From the NCBI GenBank assembly GCA_024402635.1, contig JAKSTJ010000008.1:1-64000 (forward strand): a stretch of DNA of 64,000 nucleotides, written 5' to 3'. Positions within the stretch are counted from its first letter, which is position 1. Each line of letters opens with the position of its first letter. Positions 51,269 through 61,119 of the stretch are shown piece after piece. The DNA is from Treponema sp. (GTDB taxonomy: Bacteria > Spirochaetota > Spirochaetia > Treponematales > Treponemataceae). A program made the position numbers and the translations under genes. The notes under the pieces were generated by a model. It did no database searches, had not been told where the DNA came from, and saw only the letters and a list, made by a program, of their open reading frames with translations.

Positions 51269-51667
51269 CTACCAAACTGTGCAAACTAATTCGCCACCAA
51301 CCATTTTTTCAGCAGCTTTCTTACCAGTTGTTACACCAGAAGAAGTTGAAACGATGATTGTACCATAGCCGTTATAAACGCGTGGTAAATCTTTGTAACC
51401 AGAATAAACACGGCGACCTGGTGTAGAAATTTTCTTAACACCGTGGATTACCGGATTATTTTCTTCATCATATTTCAAGAAAATACGAAGTGTGTTTTTT
51501 CCATCTTCCTGAACTTTTTTGAAGTTCTTGATGTATCCTTCAGTTTTCATAATCTTCACGATTTCCAACTTAAGTTTTGAAGAAGGAACATCTACTTTCT
51601 CGTGGCGGGCCATAGCCGCATTACGAACCTTTGTGAGCATATCTGCTACTGGATCTGATGCACTCAT
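51269..51667 (-). CDS. rpsH: 30S ribosomal protein S8
   Basis: 132 aa uS8 with [18 protein letters not shown] and SGVTTGKKA. In E. coli S8 autoregulates the spc operon at the rplX-rplE junction; no obvious equivalent is seen here. Confidence 0.96.
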   Translation of the reverse strand: MSASDPVADMLTKVRNAAMARHEKVDVPSSKLKLEIVKIMKTEGYIKNFKKVQEDGKNTLRIFLKYDEENNPVIHGVKKISTPGRRVYSGYKDLPRVYNGYGTIIVSTSSGVTTGKKAAEKMVGGELVCTVW

Positions 51668-51676
51668 TTCTATCTC

Positions 51677-51862
51677 CTACCAACTTGATTTTGTAACGCC
51701 AGGAAGCTGGCCTTCACTTGCTAATTTACGGAAACAAAGACGACACATCTTGAATTTACGTAAATATCCGCGAGGACGTCCGCAAATCTGACAGCGATTA
51801 TAAACTCTTGTAGAGTACTTCTGTTTGCGGGCTGCTTTAATAATCATTGATTTCTTTGCCAT
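51677..51862 (-). CDS. rpsN: 30S ribosomal protein S14 type Z
   Basis: 61 aa uS14 in zinc-binding form: [17 protein letters not shown]. Length and Cys pattern (CxxC-x12-CxxC) are those of S14 type Z. Confidence 0.96.
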   Translation of the reverse strand: MAKKSMIIKAARKQKYSTRVYNRCQICGRPRGYLRKFKMCRLCFRKLASEGQLPGVTKSSW

Positions 51863-51869
51863 ACTTCAC

Positions 51870-52421
51870 CTACTTACGGAATGGCATATTGAACTTGTCA
51901 AGCAAAGACTTAGCTTCTGCATCAGTCTTAGCACTTGTAACAATTGTGATGTTCATACCAGCGATTTTAATAACTTTATCAAAATCGATTTCTGGGAAAA
52001 TCAACTGTTCAGTAATACCAAGAGAGAAATTTCCATGACCATCAAAACCAGTTGCTTTGATTCCGCGGAAATCCTTAACACGTGGGAATGCAACATTGAT
52101 AAGACGATCAAGGAATTCATACATGATGTCTCCACGCAATGTTACCATTGCACCCACTTCATTACCCTCACGAAGTTTAAAGTTAGCAATACTCTTCTTT
52201 GCCTTAGTTTTAACAGCCTTCTGACCAGTAATCTGAGTTAAGTCAGCAACTGCGGCATCAAGGAGTTTCTTATTTGTGAGAGCTTCACCAACACCCATAC
52301 TTACAACAATCTTCTTAATTGCAGGAATCTGCATTGGAGTTGTGTAATTAAACTCTTTTACAAGAGCTGGTGCGATTTCGTCTTTATAGACTTTCTTAAG
52401 CCGAGGTACGTAATCTGCCAT
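51870..52421 (-). CDS. rplE: 50S ribosomal protein L5
   Basis: 183 aa uL5 starting [16 protein letters not shown]. The longer frame to 52439 begins inside rplX; ATG 52421 overlaps the rplX stop (TAATG), which indicates coupled translation. Core motifs RDFRGI and [10 protein letters not shown] are present. Confidence 0.96.
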   Translation of the reverse strand: MADYVPRLKKVYKDEIAPALVKEFNYTTPMQIPAIKKIVVSMGVGEALTNKKLLDAAVADLTQITGQKAVKTKAKKSIANFKLREGNEVGAMVTLRGDIMYEFLDRLINVAFPRVKDFRGIKATGFDGHGNFSLGITEQLIFPEIDFDKVIKIAGMNITIVTSAKTDAEAKSLLDKFNMPFRK

Positions 52422-52735
52422 TACAAGATATCTCCACATTTACGGCATACGCGAACTTTTTTGTCCCCGTCAATTTTATAGCCGATTTTTGTAGGACCGC
52501 ATTTTTTACATACGATTGCTACATTTGAAATATGAAGAGGAGCTTCAACTTCAGCGATACCGCCTTGGTCCTGCTGACTCTTCTTTTTCATTGCTTTTTT
52601 AACAATGTTTCTACCTGATACTATAACTGCTTCTTTTTTCAAAAGAACGCTAACAACTGTTCCGCGTTTTCCTTTGTCTTTTCCAGCAATTATTTCTACT
52701 GTATCGTTCTTGCGGATTTTTGATTTTACTAACAT
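52421..52735 (-). CDS. rplX: 50S ribosomal protein L24
   Basis: 104 aa uL24 with KOW motif [17 protein letters not shown] near the N-terminus and a zinc-finger-like C-terminal CKKCG..CRKCG pair. Normal position. Confidence 0.95.
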   Translation of the reverse strand: MLVKSKIRKNDTVEIIAGKDKGKRGTVVSVLLKKEAVIVSGRNIVKKAMKKKSQQDQGGIAEVEAPLHISNVAIVCKKCGPTKIGYKIDGDKKVRVCRKCGDIL

Positions 52736-52746
52736 TTCATTTCTCC

Positions 52747-53115
52747 TTAAAGAACTTCTGGAGCCAAAGATATGATCTTCATAAAGTCCATATCACGAAG
52801 CTCACGAGCTACAGGTCCGAAAATACGTTTTCCTTTTGGGTTTTTATTATCATCAACGATAACACAAGCGTTATCATCAAAACGAATATAAGTTCCATCA
52901 GGACGACGGTATTCTTTTGCTTGGCGTACAATTACAGCTTTTTCAATAGTACCCTTTTTAATAGTTGATGTAGGAATAGCATCTTTGATAGCTACTACTA
53001 CAATGTCACCGATACCAGCGTATCTACGATGAGAACCACCGATTACTTTGATACACTGAGCGATTTTAGCTCCAGAGTTATCAGCAACATTCATACAAGA
53101 TTGCATCTGAATCAT
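52747..53115 (-). CDS. rplN: 50S ribosomal protein L14
   Basis: 122 aa uL14 ([41 protein letters not shown]). Normal. Confidence 0.97.
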   Translation of the reverse strand: MIQMQSCMNVADNSGAKIAQCIKVIGGSHRRYAGIGDIVVVAIKDAIPTSTIKKGTIEKAVIVRQAKEYRRPDGTYIRFDDNACVIVDDNKNPKGKRIFGPVARELRDMDFMKIISLAPEVL

Positions 53116-53134
53116 ATTTCCTTAACTCCTTCGC

Positions 53135-53410
53135 TTATTTAGCACGTTCTACAATTTCTGCAAGACGCCAGCTCTTATTCTTGCTGAGTGGTCTACATTC
53201 AACAATTCGAACTGTGTCACCTACATGTGCATCATTATTTTCATCATGAGCCATGTATTTCTTTGTTCTAGTAACATATTTCTTGTAAAGACGATCCATC
53301 TTTTTTGTTTCAATTGTTACAACAATAGATTTATCCATTTTTTCACTTGTAACAATGCCAACGAATGAACGTTTTGTTGTCTTTACAGTCTGAACAGTAT
53401 TTTCTGCCAC
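53135..53410 (-). CDS. rpsQ: 30S ribosomal protein S17
   Basis: 91 aa uS17 (GIVTSEKMDKSIVVTIETKK; GDTVRIVECRPLSKNKSWRL). GTG start, SD GGAG. Normal. Confidence 0.96.
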   Translation of the reverse strand: MAENTVQTVKTTKRSFVGIVTSEKMDKSIVVTIETKKMDRLYKKYVTRTKKYMAHDENNDAHVGDTVRIVECRPLSKNKSWRLAEIVERAK

Positions 53411-53420
53411 GGTTCAGCTC

Positions 53421-53633
53421 CTACTTATTTTCTCCAGCATTTTCTTTCTGCTGGATGAACGTATTCAAACGTGCGATTTCGCGACGTAATGTACGTTTCT
53501 GCATTGGGTTATCTACATGAGAAATTACCATTTTAAAACGGAGATCCATGTATTCTCTTTTGAGCTCATCACGTTTAGCTACGAGTTCTTTATAAGACAG
53601 TTCGTTATCGTTCTTCTTCTTTGAATTAGCCAT
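53421..53633 (-). CDS. rpmC: 50S ribosomal protein L29
   Basis: 70 aa uL29 with a coiled helical hairpin (YKELVAKRDELKREYMDLRF; LRREIARLNTFIQQKE). Normal. Confidence 0.95.
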   Translation of the reverse strand: MANSKKKNDNELSYKELVAKRDELKREYMDLRFKMVISHVDNPMQKRTLRREIARLNTFIQQKENAGENK

Positions 53634-53642
53634 CTTATCCTC

Positions 53643-54062
53643 CTAGTCGCGTGTTGGCTTGTAAACGATCTTTGTGAGAACTGGGAGTTTATCTCCAGCA
53701 AGTTCAAGAGCTCTATGAGCTACTTTAAGATCAACACCACCAATTTCAAACAAAATCATACCAGGTTTGATAACAGCTGCCCAATGATCTGGAGCACCTT
53801 TACCCTTACCCATACGAACTTCAGCTGGTTTCTTAGTAATTGGTTTATCAGGGAAGATACGAATCCATACATTTCCCTTTCTTTCAAGCTTACGGTTGAT
53901 AGCAACACGGGCAGCTTCAATTACTCTAGCATCCAACCAAGTTGGTTCCATTGCTACGAGAGCGATGTCACCAAAATCAATATTGTTATCACGTGTAGCG
54001 AAACCTTTTTCGCGACCACGCTGCACCTTACGGTGAATTACTCTTTTTGGACTTAATGGCAT
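53643..54062 (-). CDS. rplP: 50S ribosomal protein L16
   Basis: 139 aa uL16 (PKRVIHRKVQRGREKG; GKGKGAPDHWAAVIKPGMILFEI). Normal, between rpsC and rpmC. Confidence 0.96.
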   Translation of the reverse strand: MPLSPKRVIHRKVQRGREKGFATRDNNIDFGDIALVAMEPTWLDARVIEAARVAINRKLERKGNVWIRIFPDKPITKKPAEVRMGKGKGAPDHWAAVIKPGMILFEIGGVDLKVAHRALELAGDKLPVLTKIVYKPTRD

Positions 54063-54065
54063 ATA

Positions 54066-54809
54066 CTAACTCCTTGCCTTCTTAGCAGGTTCAGAACCAT
54101 CAGTCTTTTCAGCATTCTGACGAGCTGGACGTCTTGGTTTCTTAACGAGCTGACCAGCATCTTCATTGTGATCTACACCATAGTGCATACCATTGTAAAC
54201 CCATACTTTTACACCGATTTTACCGTATGTTGTAAGAGCTGCGTATGTACCATAGTCGATATCAGCACGAAGTGTGTGAAGTGGTACACGTCCTTCTTTG
54301 TGTTCTTCAGTACGAGACATATCTGCTCCACCGAGACGTCCACTAAGACGAACTTTAATACCCTGTGCACCTGCGCGCATTGCATTGCTAACAGCCTGTT
54401 TCATAGCCTTGCGGAATGAACCACGACCTGAAAGCTGACGACCAATATTCTGAGCAATTAAAGTAGCATTTAAATCTGCACGTTTAATTTCTTTAATTTT
54501 GATCTGAACTTTCTTTGTAAGCTGTGCCTGAATATCAGCGCTGATTTTTTCAATTGATGCACCTTTTACACCAATGATAACACCAGGACGAGCTGTATGA
54601 ATAACAATTGTAACGCGCTGTGGATGGCGTACAATTTCAATTTCAGCGATATCTGCATTTTTACATTCTGGAAGTTCAGAAACCATTTTTCTGATTTTAA
54701 TATCTTCAAGAACTAAATCTGCATATTCACGAGGATTAGCATACCAACGTGACTGCCATGTCTTGTTTACGCCTAAGCGCAAACCAATAGGATTAACTTT
54801 CTGTCCCAC
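54066..54809 (-). CDS. rpsC: 30S ribosomal protein S3
   Basis: About 247 aa uS3. I start at GTG 54809 ([13 protein letters not shown]), with GGGGGA as SD in the end of rplV; the frame extends 10 codons further upstream into rplV. KH domain with [10 protein letters not shown] and the [10 protein letters not shown] segment; basic C-terminal tail ([20 protein letters not shown]). Confidence 0.96.
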   Translation of the reverse strand: MGQKVNPIGLRLGVNKTWQSRWYANPREYADLVLEDIKIRKMVSELPECKNADIAEIEIVRHPQRVTIVIHTARPGVIIGVKGASIEKISADIQAQLTKKVQIKIKEIKRADLNATLIAQNIGRQLSGRGSFRKAMKQAVSNAMRAGAQGIKVRLSGRLGGADMSRTEEHKEGRVPLHTLRADIDYGTYAALTTYGKIGVKVWVYNGMHYGVDHNEDAGQLVKKPRRPARQNAEKTDGSEPAKKARS

Positions 54810-54810
54810 T

Positions 54811-55167
54811 TTATTCCCCCGCCTTTTCGTCAACGACAACGGTAATATGGCACATACGTTTTAAGAGCTGATCAGCACGACCACGTGCACGGAACCAAAC
54901 TCTCTTAAGTCTTGGACCTTCATCAATTCTTATTTCTTTAACGTAAAGCATATCTTCATCTAACTTGCTATTCAGGTTAAGTGCATTTGAAGCAGCTGAT
55001 TTTAATGTAGCGCTTAATAATGTTGCACCTTTCTGTGGCATATTAGCAAGAATAGCCATAGCTTCCGAATAGGACTTATTTTTGATTACATTTGCAACTG
55101 GACGAACCTTAGTTGGTGATGCAATAAGGAATTTTGTAGTGGCTACATAACCTTTTCTTTCAGCCAT
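54811..55167 (-). CDS. rplV: 50S ribosomal protein L22
   Basis: 118 aa uL22 from ATG 55167 with SD AGGTGG (a GTG three codons earlier has no SD). [15 protein letters not shown] and [17 protein letters not shown]-like core are present. Confidence 0.95.
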   Translation of the reverse strand: MAERKGYVATTKFLIASPTKVRPVANVIKNKSYSEAMAILANMPQKGATLLSATLKSAASNALNLNSKLDEDMLYVKEIRIDEGPRLKRVWFRARGRADQLLKRMCHITVVVDEKAGE

Positions 55168-55179
55168 AATATCCACCTA

Positions 55180-55461
55180 TTATTTGCCCTTAGAGGCAGC
55201 TTTATCAGAACCATGTCCTGTATATGTACGAGTTGGTGCAAACTCTCCGAGTTTGTGTCCAACTAAGTTTTCAGTTACATAAACTGGAATCCATGATTTA
55301 CCATTATATACAGAAATAGTATTACCTACCATTTCTGGGATGATTGTTGAGCAGCGAGAATATGTTTTAATCATTTTCTTGTCTGCTTCTTTATTCATAG
55401 CCTGAACCTTTTTATAGAGTGATTTTTCAATAAAAGGTCCTTTTTTAACAGATCTTGACAC
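55180..55461 (-). CDS. rpsS: 30S ribosomal protein S19
   Basis: 93 aa uS19 ([29 protein letters not shown]). GTG start with SD GAGGAG. Normal. Confidence 0.96.
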   Translation of the reverse strand: MSRSVKKGPFIEKSLYKKVQAMNKEADKKMIKTYSRCSTIIPEMVGNTISVYNGKSWIPVYVTENLVGHKLGEFAPTRTYTGHGSDKAASKGK

Positions 55462-55478
55462 GATTATCTCCTCGCCAA

Positions 55479-56303
55479 CTACTTCTTACGACGACTAACA
55501 ATAAAGTTGCTAGAAGTCTTTCTCTTGTTACGAGTCTGGTAACCTTTACAAGGCTGTCCCCAAGGAGTAACAGGATTGCGTCCTTTACCAGCACCTTCAC
55601 CACCACCAAGTGGATGATCAACTGGGTTCATTGCCATACCACGAACTGTTGGACGAATACCCATCCAGCGTCTGTGACCAGCTTTACCAAGCTTAACATT
55701 CATGTGTTCTTCGTTTCCTACAACACCGATTGTTGCATAGCATTTACCATTGATCTTTCTCATTTCACTTGAAGGCAAGCGAACGATTACATAATCACCT
55801 TCACGACCTGCGATCATTGCACTAGCACCTGCAGAACGAACAAGCTGTCCACCCTGTCCAAGTGTCAATTCAATATTATGAATTGTGAAACCAACTGGAA
55901 TGTTGTTTAATGGAAGAGCATTTCCTACTACAGGAGTTGCATTTTCACCAGACATAATTTTCTGTCCAACAGTCAATCCTTTTGGTGCAATGATATATCT
56001 TTTATCACCGTCTGCGTAGAATACCAAAGCGATGTTAGCACTTCTGTTTGGATCGTATTCAATTGTTTTTACGGTTCCAGGAATTCCGTGCTTATCACGT
56101 TTGAAATCAATATCACGATAACGTCTCTTGTGTCCACCACCCTGATGACGTACAGAAATACGACCACCAGCACCGCGTCCAGCATGAGATTTACGTCCTG
56201 ACACCAAAGTTTTCTCGGGTCTATCAGTTGTCAGTTCGTTTCTAAGCAAGTCAACACGACCACGTGTACCTGCTGTCATTGGCTTAAATACTTTAAGAGC
56301 CAT
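55479..56303 (-). CDS. rplB: 50S ribosomal protein L2
   Basis: 274 aa uL2 with the peptidyl-transferase-centre loop HPLGGGEG near residue 230 and [13 protein letters not shown] end. Normal. Confidence 0.97.
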   Translation of the reverse strand: MALKVFKPMTAGTRGRVDLLRNELTTDRPEKTLVSGRKSHAGRGAGGRISVRHQGGGHKRRYRDIDFKRDKHGIPGTVKTIEYDPNRSANIALVFYADGDKRYIIAPKGLTVGQKIMSGENATPVVGNALPLNNIPVGFTIHNIELTLGQGGQLVRSAGASAMIAGREGDYVIVRLPSSEMRKINGKCYATIGVVGNEEHMNVKLGKAGHRRWMGIRPTVRGMAMNPVDHPLGGGEGAGKGRNPVTPWGQPCKGYQTRNKRKTSSNFIVSRRKK

Positions 56304-56330
56304 TTTTATCCCCTTAATTCCTTACTTGGA

Positions 56331-56615
56331 TTAAACACCTTCAAAAACAGCGATTGTTTCGCCTTCAGCGATACGTACAATAGCTTTTTTGTAAGATGAA
56401 GTACGACCTGGTTTACCACGAAGTCGTTTCATTTTTCCAAGCACATTCATTGTTGTGCAATTAACTACTTTTACTTTAAACAAGCGTGTTACAGCTTCTT
56501 TAATCTGTGTTTTTGTTGCATCTGGATGAACAATGAATACATATTTGTTCTGTTCACGCAATGCGCTTGCTTTTTCAGAAACTACAGGTTCAATAAGAAT
56601 ATCTTCGTAATTCAT
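56331..56615 (-). CDS. rplW: 50S ribosomal protein L23
   Basis: 94 aa uL23 (EDILIEPVVSEKASAL; IKEAVTRLFKVKVVNC; GRTSSYKKAIVRI). ATG overlaps the rplD stop by one base. Confidence 0.96.
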   Translation of the reverse strand: MNYEDILIEPVVSEKASALREQNKYVFIVHPDATKTQIKEAVTRLFKVKVVNCTTMNVLGKMKRLRGKPGRTSSYKKAIVRIAEGETIAVFEGV

Positions 56616-57253
56616 TATTTAGACTCCTTATCTTCTGCATAGAACTCTGAAAGATTTTTTACTGCACTTTCAAGTACAATAACTTTTCTTCCGTAGTATA
56701 AATCGTGAGCATTAAGACGATTGTAAGCTAAGTATGTAAGGTTAGGAATGTTTCTTCCAGCCTGTTTTACTTTTGCATCATCATCTTTCATGATTAATAC
56801 AGTTCTTTCATCTTTAGCAAAGTTGTTTAAAATCTTTACTAAATCTTTTGTTTTACCACTTTCAATAGTAAAATCTTCTACTACTGTAAGTCTTTCACCC
56901 TGAGCATGAGCGCTCAAAATAGACTTAAGAGCAAGTCTCTTTTCTTTCTTAGGAATTGAATAAGAGAAATCTCTTGGTTTTGGTCCAAAAATTGTACCTC
57001 CACCTACTGTAATTGGAGATTTTTTATCACCACGACGTGCGTTACCTGTACCCTTCTGTTTGTATGGTTTATTATTTGAACCATGAACTTCAGAACGAGT
57101 TTTTGTACAAGCAGTACCAACACGCTTATTTGCTAATTCATTAGTGATGGCATAATAAATTACATCATCATTGATTGGAAGACCGAATACTTTATCATCA
57201 AGATTAATTGTACGCAGTTCTTTACCATCGATTGAATATACTTTCTTTTCCAT
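56615..57253 (-). CDS. rplD: 50S ribosomal protein L4
   Basis: 212 aa uL4 (KQKGTGNARRGDKKSPITVGGGTIFGPKPRDFSYSIPKKEK). Normal. In E. coli it regulates the S10 operon leader; the equivalent site here is unclear, as rpsJ is preceded by tuf. Confidence 0.96.
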   Translation of the reverse strand: MEKKVYSIDGKELRTINLDDKVFGLPINDDVIYYAITNELANKRVGTACTKTRSEVHGSNNKPYKQKGTGNARRGDKKSPITVGGGTIFGPKPRDFSYSIPKKEKRLALKSILSAHAQGERLTVVEDFTIESGKTKDLVKILNNFAKDERTVLIMKDDDAKVKQAGRNIPNLTYLAYNRLNAHDLYYGRKVIVLESAVKNLSEFYAEDKESK

Positions 57254-57266
57254 ATCCTATCTCCTG

Positions 57267-57887
57267 TTATTTCTTAACTGCAGTCTTAACGATAAGTGTA
57301 CAGTTCTTGTTTCCAGGAACAGCACCACGAACCAAAATTACTTTCAATTCTGGATCAACTTTAACGATCTTCAAATTCTGTACAGTAATTCTCTTGAATC
57401 CCATATGTCCAGGTAATTTAATATTTTTGAAACTGTGTCCTGGTGTTGTACATTCACCTGTACCACCTGGTTCACGATGGAATTTTGAACCATGAGTAGC
57501 ACGACCTCCATGGAATCCCCATCTTTTCATTACACCCTGGAAACCTTTTCCTTTTGATGTAGCAGTTACATCGAGGAAACGAGAGTTTTCAAAGAGTTCA
57601 AGACCTACAACATCACCTACATTTACATCTTTTTCAAAGTCACGGAACTCTTTCAAATGACGTTTTGGGTTAATGTTTTCTGGAAATTGACCGGCATAAG
57701 CTTTGCTTGCTTTAGAAGCTTTCATATCATCTAAACCAAGAACAACTGCATCATATCCGCAATTTTCCTTTGATTTTTTGGCTACGACAACGTTTGGTTC
57801 AACCTGGATCACGGTTACTGGTGTCAGATTTCCGCTTTCGTCGAATACCTGTGTCATACCAACTTTTTTTGCAATCAGACCTTTCAT
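57267..57887 (-). CDS. rplC: 50S ribosomal protein L3
   Basis: 206 aa uL3 (MKGLIAKKVGMTQVFDESG; GFQGVMKRWGFHGGRATHGSKFHR). SD AGGAG. A 127-bp structured spacer separates it from rpsJ. Confidence 0.96.
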   Translation of the reverse strand: MKGLIAKKVGMTQVFDESGNLTPVTVIQVEPNVVVAKKSKENCGYDAVVLGLDDMKASKASKAYAGQFPENINPKRHLKEFRDFEKDVNVGDVVGLELFENSRFLDVTATSKGKGFQGVMKRWGFHGGRATHGSKFHREPGGTGECTTPGHSFKNIKLPGHMGFKRITVQNLKIVKVDPELKVILVRGAVPGNKNCTLIVKTAVKK

Positions 57888-58014
57888 TCTGATATTCTCC
57901 TATAGGACTAAAGCATTGGGAAACTTTATCCTTTATTATTTTTTAAGGCCGCCATCCCAGATCCAAGGGACCGTACCATTTTTAACGCTTTTATTAAAAA
58001 GCAAATTACACAAC
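57888..58014 (-). other. Structured spacer between rpsJ and rplC
   Basis: The largest gap within the S10 group. On the minus strand it has GCTTTT..AAAAGC and TCCC..GGGA hairpins followed by a GC-rich GGCGGCC and the rplC SD. It may be a leader or processing site, or a weak terminator. Nothing else is seen. Confidence 0.35.
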
Positions 58015-58323
58015 TTACTGTGTGATTACTACGTCTACACCTGCAGGAAGTTCAAGCTTCATCAAAGAATCCATAACATCCTGTGATGGGCTCATGATGT
58101 CAATAAGTCTTTTGTGTGTACGCATTTCAAACTGTTCACGTGACTTTTTATTAACGTGTGGTGAACGCAATACTGTTACCTTATTGATTCTTGTTGGAAG
58201 AGGGATAGGGCCAGAAACCTTAGCTCCCGCTTTCTTTACAGTCTGCACGATGGCTTTAGCACTCTGGTCGATCAGTTCTACATCAAATGCACGAAGTCTG
58301 ACACGAATCTTTCCATTAGCCAT
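58015..58323 (-). CDS. rpsJ: 30S ribosomal protein S10
   Basis: 102 aa uS10 ([50 protein letters not shown]). Follows tuf by 71 bp; SD AGGAG. Confidence 0.97.
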   Translation of the reverse strand: MANGKIRVRLRAFDVELIDQSAKAIVQTVKKAGAKVSGPIPLPTRINKVTVLRSPHVNKKSREQFEMRTHKRLIDIMSPSQDVMDSLMKLELPAGVDVVITQ

Positions 58324-58394
58324 TTAATTTTACTCCTATTTTCACAACTAAAGGACTGATAAAAACCAGCCCTTTAGTTTGAAAAAATTAAAAA

Positions 58395-59582
58395 CTATTC
58401 AATAATTTTTGTTACCTGACCAGAAGCGATTGTGTGACCGCCTTCACGGATAGCAAGTTTAAGACCTTCATCCATAGCGATTGGGTGAATAAGTGTACCG
58501 ATAACTTTAGCGTTATCACCTGGTTTAACCATGTCTGTACCAGCTTCGAGATCGATAGTACCTGTAATATCTGTAGTTCTGAAGTAGAACTGTGGACGAT
58601 ATCCAGAGAAGAATGGAGAGTGACGTCCACCTTCTTCTTTTGAAAGAACGTAAAGCTGAGCTTCGAACTTTGTATGAGGTGTGATAGATGCTGGTTTAGC
58701 CAATACCTGTCCACGTACAACGTCTTTCTTTTCAACACCACGGAGGAGGATACCAACGTTATCACCAGCCATACCCTGATCAAGAGTTTTCTGGAACATT
58801 TCGATACCTGTTACAGTTGTATCAGCTGTTGGGCGGATACCTACGATCTGTACTGCATCGTTCATGTTTACAACACCACGTTCGATACGTCCAGTAACTA
58901 CTGTACCACGACCAGAGATTGTGAAGATATCTTCGATTGGCATAAGGAATGGTTTGTCTTCATCACGTTCTGGATCATCAAACCATGTATCCATAGCTGA
59001 AAGCAATTCTTCGATACAAGTTGTGTTAGCTGGGTCTGACTGTTCGTTCAAAGCTTTGAAAGCTGAACCTTTGATGATTGGTGTATCACCAGAGAATCCG
59101 TATTCCTGGAGAACATCTTTAACTTCTTCTTCTACCAATTCGAGAAGATCTGGATCATCTACCATATCAACTTTGTTCAAGAATACGATGATCTTTGGTA
59201 CACCTACCTGACGAGCGAGCAACAAGTGTTCACGTGTCTGTGGCATAACTGAGTCTGGAGCAGAAACTACGAGTATAGAACCATCCATCTGAGCAGCACC
59301 AGTAATCATGTTCTTGATGTAGTCAGCATGTCCTGGACAGTCGATGTGAGCATAGTGTCTCTTGTCTGACTGATATTCCAAGTGACGAGTATTGATTGTA
59401 ATACCACGTTCCTTTTCTTCTGGAGCGTTATCAATTTCATCGTACTTAAGAACTTTATCACCATATTTGTTTCCACAATATGTTGTGATAGCAGCTGAAA
59501 GAGTTGTCTTACCATGGTCTACGTGACCAATAGTACCAACGTTCATGTGAGGTTTAGTTCTAACGAACTTCTCCTTTGCCAT
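58395..59582 (-). CDS. tuf: Elongation factor Tu
   Basis: 395-aa GTPase bringing aminoacyl-tRNA to the ribosome. GHVDHGKT (19-26), DCPGHADY (about 80-87), NKVD, and domain II/III sequences intact. SD AAGGAG. The promoter TTAACC-N17-TATAAT lies at 59733-59705. No second tuf or fusA in the window. Confidence 0.98.
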   Translation of the reverse strand: MAKEKFVRTKPHMNVGTIGHVDHGKTTLSAAITTYCGNKYGDKVLKYDEIDNAPEEKERGITINTRHLEYQSDKRHYAHIDCPGHADYIKNMITGAAQMDGSILVVSAPDSVMPQTREHLLLARQVGVPKIIVFLNKVDMVDDPDLLELVEEEVKDVLQEYGFSGDTPIIKGSAFKALNEQSDPANTTCIEELLSAMDTWFDDPERDEDKPFLMPIEDIFTISGRGTVVTGRIERGVVNMNDAVQIVGIRPTADTTVTGIEMFQKTLDQGMAGDNVGILLRGVEKKDVVRGQVLAKPASITPHTKFEAQLYVLSKEEGGRHSPFFSGYRPQFYFRTTDITGTIDLEAGTDMVKPGDNAKVIGTLIHPIAMDEGLKLAIREGGHTIASGQVTKIIE

Positions 59583-59704
59583 GTTTTTCTCCTTGCCAGA
59601 ATTTTTTCATCTAGCATACTTATTATTTAATGTGTTGCACTTTAAGCCAGAACATTTTACGCCTTAACTAAGGAATAAAACATTCGCAGACACAATATTT
59701 GCTG

Positions 59705-59733
59705 ATTATAACGATATATAATAGAAGGGTTAA
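59705..59733 (-). promoter_or_regulatory. Probable tuf promoter
   Basis: Minus strand TTAACC (59733-59728), 17 bases, TATAAT (59710-59705). Expected start near 59698, leaving a 115-nt leader before ATG 59582. The -35 lies within a strong inverted repeat (see next entry). Confidence 0.5.
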
Positions 59734-59990
59734 AGAATTTTGTTATGTAATTAAAATACTTCATCAATTCGAAGTACCTTTAACCCGCTACCACCGATCG
59801 TTACCACTTAAGACAACTGGTTTGGTATTTTCGAGTTAAGTCTTATAGAAAGACTATCAGAAACCCTAAACCAAGATGACTTAACAACCTTACCAACGGT
59901 AAAATTTCTTAATTTGGGCCGTATATACCTGAAAACATAATTTATGTTAACTTTACGGTTATACCTGACAATTTTTACAAAATTATCAGC
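59727..59990. other. Inverted-repeat-rich region upstream of tuf
   Basis: Within a 551-bp gene-free stretch (59583-60133). GGGTTAAAG (59727-59735) pairs with CTTTAACCC (59778-59786) around two inner hairpins including ACTTC..GAAGT. GTTAAGTC (59835-59842) pairs with GACTTAAC (59878-59885), while the overlapping GTCTTA (59840-59845) pairs with TAAGAC (59809-59814), so the two folds exclude each other. AATTTT-TAC-AAAATT lies near 59970-59989. No tRNA, tmRNA or RNase P core and no ORF with RBS were found. A regulatory leader or small RNA is possible. Confidence 0.4.
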
Positions 59991-60090
59991 CTGATCTCAA
60001 AGAACCCATTTTCTGCCACTTAGACAGTATAGTTCTTAATTTATACTATTTATAAAAATAAATTTCAAGACCTTAGATTTTAAATTTAAA

Positions 60091-60124
60091 AAAAAAGAGA
60101 AATGATTTCTCACTTCTCTTTTTT
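60091..60124 (-). terminator. Intrinsic terminator of rpsL-rpsG
   Basis: AAAAAAGAGAA (60091-60101) pairs with TTCTCTTTTTT (60114-60124); on the minus strand it is followed by eight or nine Ts. It separates rpsG from the tuf transcript. Confidence 0.75.
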
Positions 60125-60133
60125 GTAGTTATC

Positions 60134-60604
60134 CTACCATCTGTAATGAGCAAAAGCTTTGTTAGCTTCAGCCATTTTATGTACATCTTCACGTTTCTTG
60201 TATGCTGTACCTGTATTGTTATATGCATCAAGAAGTTCAGCTGATAATGTATCAGCCATTCCGTGTCCGCTTCTCTTACGAGCTGCTTCAATAATCCATC
60301 TCATAGCTAAAGCTTCACGACGTGTTTCACGGATTTCCATTGGAACCTGATATGTAGCACCACCAACACGGCGAGATTTTACTTCTACCATTGGTTTTAC
60401 ATTTTCAAGAGCCTTTAAAAGAACTTCCAAAGGATCTTTTTCAGTTTTTGCCTTTAATTTATCCATTGCTTCGTAAATGATTTTCTGGCAAGTTTCTTTT
60501 TTACCATCAAGCATCATACGGCAAACAAATTTTGATACAACTTTTGAATTGTATTTTACATCTGGCATTAATGGTCTTTCGATTGATTTCTTATGTCTTC
60601 CCAT
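60134..60604 (-). CDS. rpsG: 30S ribosomal protein S7
   Basis: 156 aa uS7 ([50 protein letters not shown]). Normal. fusA does not follow it; a terminator does. Confidence 0.97.
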   Translation of the reverse strand: MGRHKKSIERPLMPDVKYNSKVVSKFVCRMMLDGKKETCQKIIYEAMDKLKAKTEKDPLEVLLKALENVKPMVEVKSRRVGGATYQVPMEIRETRREALAMRWIIEAARKRSGHGMADTLSAELLDAYNNTGTAYKKREDVHKMAEANKAFAHYRW

Positions 60605-60616
60605 CTTATTCCTCCA

Positions 60617-60991
60617 TTAAGCCTTTGGTCTCTTAGCACCGTATTTAGAACGACCGCGTTTTCTGTCTTCTACACCGAGTGTATCTTTTGTACCACGGAT
60701 AATGTGATAACGTACACCAGGAAGATCCTTTACACGACCACCACGTACTAATACTACTGAGTGTTCCTGCAAGTTATGTCCAATACCTGGAATATAAGCA
60801 GTAACTTCAATACCATTGCTCAAACGAACACGAGCAATCTTTCTCAAAGCTGAGTTTGGTTTCTTAGGTGTCTGAGTCATAACACGTGTACATACACCGC
60901 GTTTCTGTGGACAAGAATCAAGTGCGGGAGCCTTAGTTCTCTTTGCAGCAGATTTACGACCCTGACGGATTAATTGATTTATTGTAGGCAT
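60617..60991 (-). CDS. rpsL: 30S ribosomal protein S12
   Basis: 124 aa uS12 with [15 protein letters not shown] (Lys43 equivalent intact) and [17 protein letters not shown]. The key Lys residues associated with streptomycin response look wild type. Its promoter overlaps the rpoC terminator. Confidence 0.97.
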   Translation of the reverse strand: MPTINQLIRQGRKSAAKRTKAPALDSCPQKRGVCTRVMTQTPKKPNSALRKIARVRLSNGIEVTAYIPGIGHNLQEHSVVLVRGGRVKDLPGVRYHIIRGTKDTLGVEDRKRGRSKYGAKRPKA

Positions 60992-61056
60992 CGCCTATTC
61001 TCCTATTTGTATTCCGGTCAGCACCCCGGAAGAAATAACAAAATAATGGTTCTAAA

Positions 61057-61086
61057 ATAATACAAAATTCCGGCAAATCATGTCAA
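61057..61086 (-). promoter_or_regulatory. Promoter of rpsL-rpsG inside the rpoC terminator
   Basis: Minus strand TTGACA (61086-61081), 18 bases, TATTAT (61062-61057). The -35 is in the loop and the spacer contains one arm of the rpoC terminator hairpin. Confidence 0.65.
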
Positions 61087-61105
61087 CCATTCTTTACCGG
61101 AATTT
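61065..61105 (-). terminator. rpoC terminator hairpin
   Basis: AAATTCCGG (61065-61073) pairs with CCGGAATTT (61097-61105), loop of 23 bases. On the minus strand it is followed by TTTTGTATT, a short broken T tract, so termination may be partial. Confidence 0.6.
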
Positions 61106-61119
61106 ATTTAACTTATTGA

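Noticed and set aside
59583-60133. tmRNA, RNase P RNA, SRP RNA or missed tRNA
   Set aside because: No acceptor/T-arm pair with GTTCGAAT-type loop, no RNase P core words and no SRP Alu-like or GGAA tetraloop core could be recognised.
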